Shown here: positions 1 to 8,149 of the stretch, piece after piece
Position numbering within the stretch: position 1 is the stretch's first letter
Layout of the letters: the number at the start of each line of letters is the position of its first letter
Assembly: GCF_900115565.1 (NCBI RefSeq)
Contig: NZ_FOWW01000009.1
Span: 1-64,000, forward strand
From: Amycolatopsis arida
GTDB lineage: Bacteria; Actinomycetota; Actinomycetes; Mycobacteriales; Pseudonocardiaceae
Direction of reading: 5' to 3'
DNA length: 64,000 bases
Notes under the pieces: generated by a model
The model's input: the letters and a program-made list of their open reading frames with translations, nothing else
Database searches by the model: none
Told to the model about the DNA's origin: nothing
Program-made: the position numbers and the translations under genes

Positions 1-46
1 GCAATGTGTTCTCGAGTTGACTGGTACTAATAGGCCGAGGACTTGC
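1..46 (+). rRNA. rrl: 23S rRNA, 3' end (partial)
   Basis: The first bases match the conserved 3' terminus of bacterial 23S rRNA (TACTAATAGGCCGAGG followed by ACTTG). Only the last ~46 nt lie in the window. The exact 3' end is approximate. It is followed after ~80 nt by 5S rRNA, the usual order of an rRNA operon. Confidence 0.93.
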
Positions 47-124
47 CCACAAACATGCTTCGCGTCCACTCTACAACTCTGAAACACCACACCACACTAT
101 AAAACAGTGGGTGTGTGACAAGGT

Positions 125-242
125 GTTTCGGTGGTCATAGCGGCAGGGCCACGCCCGGACCCATTCCGAACCCGGAAGCTAAGCCTGCCAGCGCCGATGG
201 TACTGCACCCGAAGGGGTGTGGGAGAGTAGGACACCGCCGAA
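125..242 (+). rRNA. rrf: 5S rRNA
   Basis: The stretch starts GTTTCGGTGGTCATAGCGG, carries the conserved CCGAACCCGGAAGCTAAG region in loop B/C, and ends in GAGAGTAGGACACCGCCGAA, which pairs with the 5' end. The length (~118 nt) is that of actinobacterial 5S. Ends are approximate by a few bases. Confidence 0.95.
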
Positions 243-255
243 CAACAACCCCACC

Positions 256-300
256 GAACGGCCCGCTGGGCAGCCACCACGGCCCCCCAGCGGGCCGTTC
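256..300 (+). terminator. rRNA operon terminator
   Basis: A perfect 15-bp stem (256-270 with 286-300) encloses a 15-nt loop, 14 nt after 5S rRNA. Its GC-rich stem without a long T-run is typical of high-GC actinobacteria. Confidence 0.85.
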
Positions 301-968
301 GCATGTTTACCCCCAACCTCACACGCGTCAGCCCGTCCCGCCACACCTCCGGGAACACCCGGCGGGTTCGCATGGCCATCCCCTTCACGTCGGCACGGCC
401 CGCCGCGCCTGTCGGAGCGCTACCGGGAACGCCCGCCTGGCCGTTCGCATCACCACGACACCCAGCCAACTCACGCCGAACGGAAGGGCGCGGCAGACCG
501 GTCCGCACACCGCAGGACCTGGGCCGCGAACGGCCGTTCGCACCACCCACCGAACGACGGGCCATCGGCGGGAACTGCGTGGCCGACGGGCTTCTGATCT
601 CCGGGGCAGGGGCGTGCGTCGGTTGGGCGACGTCACGTCCGCCGCGGGGCGGGGAGCCGGGCGAGGGGCCGATTGCGGGTGACGGTCTCGCGCCCAGTCC
701 CGCTCGCCCCACCACACCTCCGGAGAGCGCCGGGCGGACGGGTGCGCGCCCTCGACACGTGGCGTGCCGAATGGCCCCTTGACGCCATCCCACCACCTGG
801 GGCGCGGGCCGCGCCGGGTGGTGGGTTCCGAGCTGCGCGACATGGCAGCCCGTCGGCGGCCCTGCGGGGCGGGTGACTGATCATGTCCGCCAGCTGCGCA
901 CGCGAGGGTGTGCCTTTCGCTGGCGGCGTAGTTCTCGGCCGTCCCCGCCCCGTGGCTCCCGGCGGGGA
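301..968. other. Gene-free stretch with short dispersed repeats
   Basis: I see no convincing coding sequence here: reading frames are open on several strands only because of high GC, and none resembles a known family. The motif GGCCGTTCGCAT, which is the right arm of the rRNA terminator, recurs at 439-450 and 532-543, with a partial copy (GTTCGCAT) at 366-373. A CACACCTCCGG-GCCGGGCGG type motif occurs near 342 and again near 712. Confidence 0.5.
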
Positions 969-2159
969 TCACGGGGCGAGCAGCAGCGGCAACCGGCGGA
1001 CCCCGGTCATGCTCGGGCTGGGGATGAACTCCGGCGGCGCCTCCGGGTCGGTACGGAACCGCGGAAAGCGGTCCAGCAACAGGTTCAGCGCCACCCGGCC
1101 TTCGAGCCGGGCCAGGGGAGCGCCGAGGCAGAAGTGGATGCCGCGGCCGAACCCGAGATGCGGGTTGGGATCGCGGGTGTGGTCGAACGCGCCCGGGTTC
1201 GGGAACTGGCGGGCGTCCCGGTTGGCTGCCGCGATCCACACCATGAGCAGTTGCTCGGCGGGCACCCGCTGCCCGGCCAACTCGACCTCGCCGGTGGTGG
1301 CCCGACCCACGGCGGCGAACGGCGTGAGGAAGCGCAGCGACTCCTCGATCGCGGCGGGAATCCTCGACCGGTCGGCCCGCACCGCTGCCGCCTGCTCGGA
1401 TTGGGCGTCGAGGCACAGCACCGTGTTGCCGAGCAGCATCGTCGTGGTGATGTGCCCGGCGATCAGCAGGATGTTGGCGAAGTTGACCACTTCCTCCGTG
1501 CCGAGTCGCTCACCGTCCACCTCGGCCTCGACCAGCCGGGTGATGAGGTCGGCCCGGGGTCGGCGCCGGCGGTCGGCGACGTGCTCCCGCAGGTAGTCGG
1601 TGAACTGCCGGTTCTGCTCGAGCGCCGTCTCCACCATGCGCTGCTGCTCTTCGCTGCGGTCCACCAGGGAGATCTGCTCCGAGCTCTGCAACATCGCGTC
1701 CACCCACTGCCGGAACAGGTGCCGGTCGTCGCTGGGAACGCCCAGCAGCTCCGCGATGACGATCACCGGCAGCGGGTAGGCCAGGTCGTTGACCAGCTCC
1801 AGCCGGTCACCGCCGGTCACCGCGTCGAGTAGCTCGTTCGTCAGCGCGGCGATCCGCGGCTCCAGGTCGGCCATCACCTTCGGCGTGAAGGCGTGGCTGA
1901 CCAACCGCCGCAGCTTCTGGTGCTCCGGAGGGTCCAGCTGCAGTAGGTTGCCCTCGGTACTCGACGCCAGTCCCGGTACGAGCCGACCGGTGTCGGACGA
2001 GAACGTGGCCGGGTCACCGAGCACCCGGAGCGCCTCCGGGTGTCCGTAGACGTTCCAGCCGCCGAAGTCGGCGTCGAACCGGACGGGTTGGTCCGGCACC
2101 TCGCCGCGCAGCCAGAAGTGCTGGGCGGGAAGGTCCCAGGTGTCGACGAGCGCGGTCAT
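969..2159 (-). CDS. Cytochrome P450
   Basis: A soluble 396-aa bacterial class I P450 that would use ferredoxin-delivered electrons to oxidise an unknown substrate. The I-helix motif is AGHITTT (234-240), the K-helix ExxR is E273-R276, and the heme loop is FGRGIHFCLG (337-346) with C344 as the heme ligand. Length and motif spacing are normal, so the enzyme looks intact. The usual acidic residue of AGx(D/E)T is isoleucine here, as in some antibiotic-pathway P450s. It lies 25 bp downstream of a tetR gene on the same strand and is probably co-transcribed with it. No ferredoxin gene is adjacent. The substrate cannot be inferred. Confidence 0.93.
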   Translation of the reverse strand: MTALVDTWDLPAQHFWLRGEVPDQPVRFDADFGGWNVYGHPEALRVLGDPATFSSDTGRLVPGLASSTEGNLLQLDPPEHQKLRRLVSHAFTPKVMADLEPRIAALTNELLDAVTGGDRLELVNDLAYPLPVIVIAELLGVPSDDRHLFRQWVDAMLQSSEQISLVDRSEEQQRMVETALEQNRQFTDYLREHVADRRRRPRADLITRLVEAEVDGERLGTEEVVNFANILLIAGHITTTMLLGNTVLCLDAQSEQAAAVRADRSRIPAAIEESLRFLTPFAAVGRATTGEVELAGQRVPAEQLLMVWIAAANRDARQFPNPGAFDHTRDPNPHLGFGRGIHFCLGAPLARLEGRVALNLLLDRFPRFRTDPEAPPEFIPSPSMTGVRRLPLLLAP

Positions 2160-2184
2160 CGTTGCCTCCCTTGCGTGCCGGGCC

Positions 2185-2877
2185 TCAGCCGGACTCGGCG
2201 GCGTAGATCCATTTGCGGTAGCCGGTGATCAGGTTCTCGAACATCGCGCTCAGCTCGGCGGCCGCCGCGGCGAGCGCCGCCGGGTCGGGATCGCCGGGTG
2301 GCTCGAACGCGCAGCGCACGGTGTGCGCGAGGGCGTCGGCCCGCGCGTCGAGGTCGATCTCGCCGTAGCCGGGTTCGACGGCGTCGACCAGGTGGAACCC
2401 GACGGCCGTGGCCTGCATCGCCAGCGCGAGGTTCGGCAGGTCGGTGCGGAGCAACCCGTGCCGGGTCAGCACGGCGAAGAACTGGTCGGTGGCCAGCAGG
2501 TCCTGGCCACCGAGCGGGCCGTCCCGCAGCGCGCCGACGACATCGGTGTCGCCGGTGACCAGCGCTGCGAGCAGCGGGCTGCGGTGGGTGTCGAGGAAGG
2601 CGCCGCGGCTGAGGCGGTGCGGGCGGACCTCGGCGGGATCCCGGCGGAGCCGGTCGAGCAGCGCTTCGACCGGGGCCATCGACTCCCGGCGCAGCAGGGC
2701 TTCGAAGAGCTCCCTCTTGGTGCGCCAGTGCAGGTAGACGGTGCCCTTGCCGACGTCGGCGTGCCGGGCGATGTCCTCGATGGTCACCTTTCGGTAGCCG
2801 AGGCGCAGGAGCAGCGCGCCGGCGGCGTCGAGGATCCGGTCGGCACGTCCGGCGGCGCGGGGCGCGGGCTGCGACAC
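2185..2877 (-). CDS. TetR-family regulator of the P450 operon
   Basis: A 230-aa TetR/AcrR repressor. The N-terminal helix-turn-helix covers about residues 12-58 (TIEDIARHADVGKGTVYLHW); the remainder is the ligand-binding domain. The GTG start at 2877 has a strong GGGAGGG ribosome site. A long inverted repeat sits immediately upstream at 2892-2930, so autoregulation and co-repression of the downstream P450 is the simplest model. The inducer is unknown but may be the P450 substrate. Confidence 0.9.
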   Translation of the reverse strand: MSQPAPRAAGRADRILDAAGALLLRLGYRKVTIEDIARHADVGKGTVYLHWRTKRELFEALLRRESMAPVEALLDRLRRDPAEVRPHRLSRGAFLDTHRSPLLAALVTGDTDVVGALRDGPLGGQDLLATDQFFAVLTRHGLLRTDLPNLALAMQATAVGFHLVDAVEPGYGEIDLDARADALAHTVRCAFEPPGDPDPAALAAAAAELSAMFENLITGYRKWIYAAESG

Positions 2878-2891
2878 GCCACCCTCCCTTC

Positions 2892-2930
2892 GTGACTCTT
2901 GACCAACTTCGAAATCTGGTCAACGGTCAC
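2892..2930. promoter_or_regulatory. TetR-type operator upstream of tetR-P450
   Basis: An interrupted palindrome: GTGAC, 2 nt, TTGACCA, 11-nt centre, TGGTCAA, 2 nt, GTCAC. All 12 arm positions pair. It lies 15 bp upstream of the tetR start, which fits an autorepressor site. Confidence 0.75.
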
Positions 2931-3008
2931 GCTAGCAGCGTGGACGAGTGTCGGCAATGCCTTTCCGGCAGGTCAACCGGCTCACCCGAGGGGAGCCGGC
3001 GGGTGCGG

Positions 3009-3500
3009 CTACTGCCCCTGCTGCTCGGGCGGCGGGTAGCGGCGTTGCGCACGCTCGACCGCGGTCCCGGCGACACCGAGCGCGAGCATGCCGAGGCCGA
3101 GGCCCAGGTGCAGCCAGTTGTCGGCGGAGTCGAGGGGCACGAAGTTCGCCGGGCTGTGCCGGTCGACGAGGACGCCGTAGATCCACAGCAGCAGGTAGAC
3201 CCCGCCGCCGAGGACGAGGAACGCCCGCGCCGCGCCGGCCCAGCGCGCCGTGACCAACCCCGCGACGCCGTAGCCGAGGTGCACCAGGTTGTGCAGCACG
3301 GACACGGCGAACACGCCGAGCAGCTGGGCGCCGGAGTCCGGCCCGGCGAAGCGCAGGTCGGCGTAGTGCGTGGTGACGCCGGGGACGAACCCCAGGACGC
3401 CGACCGCGAGGAAGACCACCCCGAGCAGGAGGGCGATCACCTGCACCGGGCGGCGGGCGGGCCGGGCCGTTCGAGCGTCCGCCGTGGACGAAGGCGCCAT
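3009..3500 (-). CDS. DUF4383 membrane protein
   Basis: A 163-aa integral membrane protein with four predicted helices, matching the DUF4383 family, whose function is unknown. Family hallmarks are visible: GVLGFVPG after the first helix, LHNLVH in the second, and SADNWLHLGLG before the last. The ATG at 3500 is chosen because GAGGAG precedes it by 7 nt; the upstream in-frame ATG lacks a ribosome site and family similarity. A paralogue sits at 60155-60652, next to the anti-sigma gene. Confidence 0.85.
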   Translation of the reverse strand: MAPSSTADARTARPARRPVQVIALLLGVVFLAVGVLGFVPGVTTHYADLRFAGPDSGAQLLGVFAVSVLHNLVHLGYGVAGLVTARWAGAARAFLVLGGGVYLLLWIYGVLVDRHSPANFVPLDSADNWLHLGLGLGMLALGVAGTAVERAQRRYPPPEQQGQ

Positions 3501-3604
3501 GACACTCTCCTCGGAACTCGTGCCGTCCCGGCCGGATACCCCTGGTAGTCGGCACCGAAACGGCACGAGAACCAGCGCGACCAAGCACGAATCCCGAGTG
3601 CCCC

Positions 3605-3648
3605 CACACCGCGAGATCTATCTTCAACACCGCGATATCCACGTTGGG
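3605..3648 (-). repeat. 21-bp unit repeat, copy A
   Basis: On the minus strand a complete 21-nt unit (3614-3634), of the form CGCGGTGTTGAAGATAGATC plus T, is flanked on both sides by partial units (GTGGATAT before, CGCGGTGTG after). A related degenerate array lies at 20374-20420. Both are intergenic. Confidence 0.5.
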
Positions 3649-3997
3649 GATCGACTTCTACGTCGGGGACCCAGCAATTCACGCGAATGCCAAGTCCGGG
3701 AGCTCGAGAGTGGCGCCGGAGCAGGAGTTCACGGTCGGGATCCCTTGTGGCGCAGCCACTCCCCCTCCCCACCCCGATCCGAACCCGGCCGTCGACACAA
3801 TCGCGCTTCCGGGTGGGAGGACACCCCACGCGTCCCACCGCCTGGTGAAGGCACACCCCCACATTCCAGCTCGGGCAGCTGGGGACGGCGCCCACACGGA
3901 GAAGCCGATCACTAGACGCGGCGCGTCGGCAGTCTTCGGCATGGCCGGGCCGCTTTCCGTGCCCCGCGCGGGTCAGATCGAGCACGGGGGAGGGCGG

Positions 3998-4120
3998 ATG
4001 AGCGAGCAGCGCGTCGGCGGCACCGTCCTCGGCGGCCCGCGGATCGGCCCGAACCGGGAGCCGACGCCGCCGTCACGCGCCCCGGCGGCACACCGCCGTC
4101 CGGTGCGGCCGTCCCGGTGA
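3998..4120 (+). pseudogene. MetE-like N-terminal fragment
   Basis: A 40-codon frame with a good GGGGAGGG ribosome site begins with a peptide resembling the N terminus of cobalamin-independent methionine synthase (GTVLGGPRIGPNRE at residues 8-21; the family has VLG-PRIGP-REL). Similarity stops at about 4063 and the frame ends at 4120, so the 5' tip of a lost metE gene is the likely explanation. The 500 bp upstream (3501-3997) hold no gene I can support. I looked for a cobalamin riboswitch and did not recognise one. Confidence 0.45.
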
Positions 4121-4136
4121 CCAGTGGCCCGGGCGA

Positions 4137-4928
4137 CTACCGCCGGTGCACGCGGACGTAGTCCACCCGCATGGACTCCTCCGTGACGGTTGGCGGGATC
4201 CGCGCGTAGACGAACATGTCCAGCAGCAGGGCGCCCTCACCGGCGTACGGCCCACCCCGGCACACCTCCCGGCCGTCGAGGTACCAGATGGTCTCGTCGG
4301 GGCCGAGCTGCTCGCCGATGGTGTGCCAGTCCTTCGTCAGATCCACCGGCGCGTCGTAGGCGCATCCGGTCCTGCCGCGGTAGTGGTTGGTGAAGTAGAG
4401 CCGGTGGTGGTTGTCGCTGTAGAACTCGTACGTGTCCTGCTCGTTGGAGCCGTCACCGTTCCACGTCCATGTGGACGGCCAGAACCCGCGGGCGTCCGGC
4501 AGCCACAGCCGGGTCTCGACGTAGTCCCCTGGCCGCACCCGGAACGACCGCTCCGGCTCGCGGCCACACGCCTGACCGGTGGTGATCAGTGGCCCGGACC
4601 ACTCGTATCCCGGCTCCGGGTTGTTCCGCCGCGCGGTCATGGTGAGCACTCCGCCGCCCACCGCCAGCGCGTCCCAGGTGTGCCACTCCAGTTGCTGGTT
4701 CCCCTTGTTGCCGAGGCAGCGGTCGGCCTCGGCGTCCGAATAGATCGTCCACTTCGTCCGGTCGACTCGGTCGCCGGTGAACTCGTCGGCGAAGGTGACC
4801 GGCCAGCTCGCGCCGGGAGCGCCCGACGGCGCGACCGGCCCGGACACCGCGTCACCGGCGGGCACACCGGCACCAAGGACGAGTCCGGCCCACACCAACA
4901 CCGCGCCGGCGGCGGCAACCCTGCGCAT
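4137..4928 (-). CDS. Secreted glycoside hydrolase family 16 enzyme
   Basis: A 263-aa secreted GH16-type beta-glucanase-like enzyme. Residues 1-~27 form a signal peptide (MRR, hydrophobic core, then AGDAVSG). The catalytic signature ExDxxE is EQDTYE at 163-168 (nucleophile E163, acid/base E168), preceded by a tryptophan-rich strand (FWPSTWTWNG). The substrate within GH16 cannot be told from this motif. The ATG at 4928 follows an AGGGAA ribosome site; the upstream in-frame extension is arginine-rich and not secretory. It stands alone between a relic and a convergently positioned neighbour on the same strand. Confidence 0.9.
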   Translation of the reverse strand: MRRVAAAGAVLVWAGLVLGAGVPAGDAVSGPVAPSGAPGASWPVTFADEFTGDRVDRTKWTIYSDAEADRCLGNKGNQQLEWHTWDALAVGGGVLTMTARRNNPEPGYEWSGPLITTGQACGREPERSFRVRPGDYVETRLWLPDARGFWPSTWTWNGDGSNEQDTYEFYSDNHHRLYFTNHYRGRTGCAYDAPVDLTKDWHTIGEQLGPDETIWYLDGREVCRGGPYAGEGALLLDMFVYARIPPTVTEESMRVDYVRVHRR

Positions 4929-5060
4929 CGTCGTTCCCTTCCAACGCCTGCCTTCGGGACGACGAGTACGGTAGCGCGGGAGCGACCAAAGGTCCCGAAC
5001 AACTTCCTTTGTTCGAAACGGATTCACGAACCCGGCCCCGGGCGGTGCCTCGGTGCGTGC

Positions 5061-8000
5061 TCAACGATGCCGGCGCCGCCACGTGGCCAGCCCGACCGGG
5101 GCCAAGGCCGCGGCGGCCACCGCGGCCAGCGCGCCCAGTCGCACCGGAGTGCGTGGCGGGGCCGGCCGCTCGGCGCCGTCCGGCCGCTCACCCCGCACGG
5201 CCGCGGCGAGCAGCTCGGCGCTGTGCAGCGGCCGGGCGCCGCCCGCGTGCTCGATCTGGGTACGGCAGCTGAACCCGTCGGCGAGCACCAGCGTTTCCCG
5301 ATCGGCGCCACGCACCGCGGGCATGAGCTTGTCCTCGGCGCAGGCCATCGACACCTCGTAGTGCCCCTTCTCGAAACCGAAGTTGCCGGCCATCCCGCAG
5401 CAGCCGGCGTCGAGCACCTCGAGGTCCACTCCGGCCTCCCGCAGCACGGCCCGATCCGCGTCGAAGTGCATGATCGCGTGGTGGTGGCAGTGCGGCTGTG
5501 CCAGTGCCCTCGACCGCCCGGGGAGCCCTGTCGGCCGCCAGTCGCCCGCCCGCTCGCGCAGCAGCTCCGCCAGCGTCCTCGCCTGCCCGGCCAGCCGGTG
5601 GGCGTCCTCGTCCCCGTACAGCAGCTCCGGCAAATCGGCCCGGAACACCGCGCAGCAGCTCGGCTCCAGCACCACGACCGGTGTGCCGTCGCGCAGCTGT
5701 GGGCGCAGGATGTCCAGCGTGCGCCGCAGGACGCGCTTGGCGGTGTCGAGCTGCCCGGTGGAGATCCAGGTCAGCGCGCAGCACGGGGTCCGGTCCGGGA
5801 TCTCCACCGCGAACCCGGCGGCCTCGAGCACCTCCACCGCGGCGCGCCCGACGGCCGGGTGGAAGTTGTTGGTGAACGTGTCCGGCCACAGCAGGACGGT
5901 GCCCCGTGCGCCGCTGCCCCGCGAGCCACGCTCGGTGAACCAGTCGACGAACCGGCGCTCGCCGAACACCGGCACCTCGCGCCGCCGGTCGACCCCGCCG
6001 GCGGCCTTGATCAACCGGGCCAGCGCGGGGGTGGCGGTGACGGCGTTCACCAGCCGCGGCGCGATCGTGGCGAGGCGGGCCCACAGCGGCAGCCAGCCCA
6101 TCGAGTAGTGCGGCATCGGCCGGACCCGGCCGGCGTAGTGGTGGGACAGGAACTCGGCCTTGTACGTGGCCATGTCCACATTGACCGGACAGTCGCTGCG
6201 GCAGCCCTTGCAGGCCAGGCACAGGTCGAGGGCGTCGTGCACCGCCTGGGAGCGCCAGCCGTCGGTGATCTCCTCCCCGTTGAGCATCTCGAACAGCAGC
6301 CGGGCCCTGCCGCGGGTCGAGTGCTCCTCCTCGCGGGTGGCCCGGTAGCTCGGGCACATCACCCCGTCCTGGTTCCCCCGGCACTTGCCGACGCCGACGC
6401 ATCGCCCGGCCGCCTCGCTGAACCGGTGCTTGTCGTGTGGGTAGGCGAAGTGGGTCGCCGGCTCCCACGGGTCGTAGCCGACCCCCTGCCGCAGGTTGCC
6501 GTCCAGCGGATCCGGGTGGACGACCTTGCCGGGGTTCATCCGGTTGCCGGGGTCGAACAGCGCCTTGAACTCCTCGAAGGCCCGGATCACGGTGTCGCCG
6601 AACATGATCGGCAGCAGCTCACCGCGGGACTGCCCGTCGCCGTGCTCGCCGGACAGCGAACCGCCGTAGGACGTCACCAGCCGCGCCGCGTCCTCGACGA
6701 ACCGCCGGTACCGCGCGACGCCCTCGGCGGTGCGCAGGTCGAACGGGATCCGGGTGTGCACGCAGCCCTGCCCGAAGTGGCCGTACAGCGAGGCCGAGCC
6801 GTAGTCGTGACGGTCCAGCAGCTCGCGGAAGTCCCGCAGGTAGTCGCCGAGCCGGTCGGGCGGTACCGCCGCGTCCTCCCACCCCTCGTGCGTCTCCGGC
6901 CCGCCGGGCGGGTACGCGGTCGCCCCGAGCCCGGCCTCCCTGGCCGCCCAGACCCGCTTCTGCTCCTCCGGCTCCTCCAGGAAGGCGACCGCGGGCGCGT
7001 CCGACCCGTCGCGCAGGTCGTCGATCATGTCCCGGGCCTTGCCGTTGGCCTCCTCCTGGTCGTCGCCGGTGAACTCCACCATCAGCCAGCCGCGGCCCTC
7101 GGGCAGCTCGCGCAGTGCCTCCAGGGCGAGCCTGCGGCTGTGCTCCAGCTCGACCAGCCGGTCGTCCAAGCCCTCCAGTGCGGCCGGGCGGTAGGCGGCG
7201 ATCCGGGGGATCTGGTCCGCCGCGACCGTGACGTCGGGGTAGCCGAGCACCACGAGCGTCTTCGCCGCCGGCACCTCGACCAGGTCGATCTCGGCGCGCA
7301 GCACGGTCACCAGGGTGCTCTCGCTGCCCACCAGCGCCTTGGCGACGTCGAAGCCCGCCTCCGACAGGAGGGACGGCAGGTTGTACCCGGACACCCGGCG
7401 GGGGATGTCGGGGAAGCGGGTGCGGATCTCCGCCAGGTACCGGTCGCGGAGCGCCCGCAGCCCGCGGTAGAGCTCGGCCCCGCGCCCGCCGGCGGCGAGG
7501 ATCGCCGCGAACTCCTCCTCGCCGGTCGGCCCGACCCAGGTGCGCAGGCCGTCGTAGGTGAGGATCTCCAGCCGGCGCACCGAGTCGGCCATCTTGCCGT
7601 AGGCCTGCGCGCTGGCCCCGCACGAGTTGTTGCCGATCATTCCGCCGATCGTGCAGCTCACGTGGGTGGACGGCTTCGGCCCCACCATCAACCCGTACGG
7701 CGCCAGCTCGTCGTTGAGCTCGTCCAGTACGATGCCGGGCTCGACCACGGCGGTCCGGCGCTCGGGGTCCACGGACACCACCCGCCGGCAGTACTTGCTC
7801 CAGTCGATGACCACGCCGGTGTTGCAGCACTGACCGGCGAGGCTCGTGCCACCGCCGCGGGACAGCACGGACACGTCGTGCTCCCGGCACACCGCCACGG
7901 CCCGCTCCCCGTCCTCGACCGTGTACGGCAGGACCACGCCCAGCGGGAGTTGGCGGTAGTTCGACGCCGCCGTGGAGTAGGTCCCCCGCGTGCCGGCGTC

Positions 8001-8069
8001 GAACCGGACCTCGCCACTCACCCGGTCGCGCAGGTCGTCGGCGAGGGACACGTCGGTCATCGCGGTCAC
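5061..8069 (-). CDS. FAD-linked oxidoreductase with Fe-S and CCG domains
   Basis: A 1002-aa fusion of a GlcD/D-lactate-dehydrogenase-type FAD domain and a GlpC-type iron-sulfur domain. The FAD-binding part covers roughly residues 30-500 (LSRGGGTSLAGQ, then GGMIGNNSCGA). Two cysteine clusters follow (CVGVGKCRGNQDGVMCPSY and CLACKGCRSDCP), then a cysteine-rich domain pair (PCCALTW, PSCCAVF, DAGCCGMAGN). A hydrophobic helix and RRRHR tail end the protein. It probably oxidises a 2-hydroxy acid and passes electrons to the quinone pool at the membrane. The GTG at 8069 follows AGGAGGAACC. It is divergent from the TPP-enzyme gene at 8150, with only 80 bp between. Confidence 0.88.
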   Translation of the reverse strand: MTAMTDVSLADDLRDRVSGEVRFDAGTRGTYSTAASNYRQLPLGVVLPYTVEDGERAVAVCREHDVSVLSRGGGTSLAGQCCNTGVVIDWSKYCRRVVSVDPERRTAVVEPGIVLDELNDELAPYGLMVGPKPSTHVSCTIGGMIGNNSCGASAQAYGKMADSVRRLEILTYDGLRTWVGPTGEEEFAAILAAGGRGAELYRGLRALRDRYLAEIRTRFPDIPRRVSGYNLPSLLSEAGFDVAKALVGSESTLVTVLRAEIDLVEVPAAKTLVVLGYPDVTVAADQIPRIAAYRPAALEGLDDRLVELEHSRRLALEALRELPEGRGWLMVEFTGDDQEEANGKARDMIDDLRDGSDAPAVAFLEEPEEQKRVWAAREAGLGATAYPPGGPETHEGWEDAAVPPDRLGDYLRDFRELLDRHDYGSASLYGHFGQGCVHTRIPFDLRTAEGVARYRRFVEDAARLVTSYGGSLSGEHGDGQSRGELLPIMFGDTVIRAFEEFKALFDPGNRMNPGKVVHPDPLDGNLRQGVGYDPWEPATHFAYPHDKHRFSEAAGRCVGVGKCRGNQDGVMCPSYRATREEEHSTRGRARLLFEMLNGEEITDGWRSQAVHDALDLCLACKGCRSDCPVNVDMATYKAEFLSHHYAGRVRPMPHYSMGWLPLWARLATIAPRLVNAVTATPALARLIKAAGGVDRRREVPVFGERRFVDWFTERGSRGSGARGTVLLWPDTFTNNFHPAVGRAAVEVLEAAGFAVEIPDRTPCCALTWISTGQLDTAKRVLRRTLDILRPQLRDGTPVVVLEPSCCAVFRADLPELLYGDEDAHRLAGQARTLAELLRERAGDWRPTGLPGRSRALAQPHCHHHAIMHFDADRAVLREAGVDLEVLDAGCCGMAGNFGFEKGHYEVSMACAEDKLMPAVRGADRETLVLADGFSCRTQIEHAGGARPLHSAELLAAAVRGERPDGAERPAPPRTPVRLGALAAVAAAALAPVGLATWRRRHR

Positions 8070-8149
8070 GGTTCCTCCTGGAGGGATTAGCGGGGCAGGT
8101 GCCGGGTAGCCGGTGGAAGAGGACTGCCCGAGCGAGCGGAGGAGGAAAC

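Noticed and set aside
3501-3997. Possible cobalamin riboswitch before the MetE-like fragment
   Set aside because: I could not find the conserved B12-box or core helices; nothing beyond the fragment supports it.
4146-8090. A 1314-codon plus-strand open frame
   Set aside because: It is antisense to the GH16 and FAD/Fe-S genes, has no family-like sequence and is rich in Val-Arg-His-Pro, as expected from GC-rich antisense frames.
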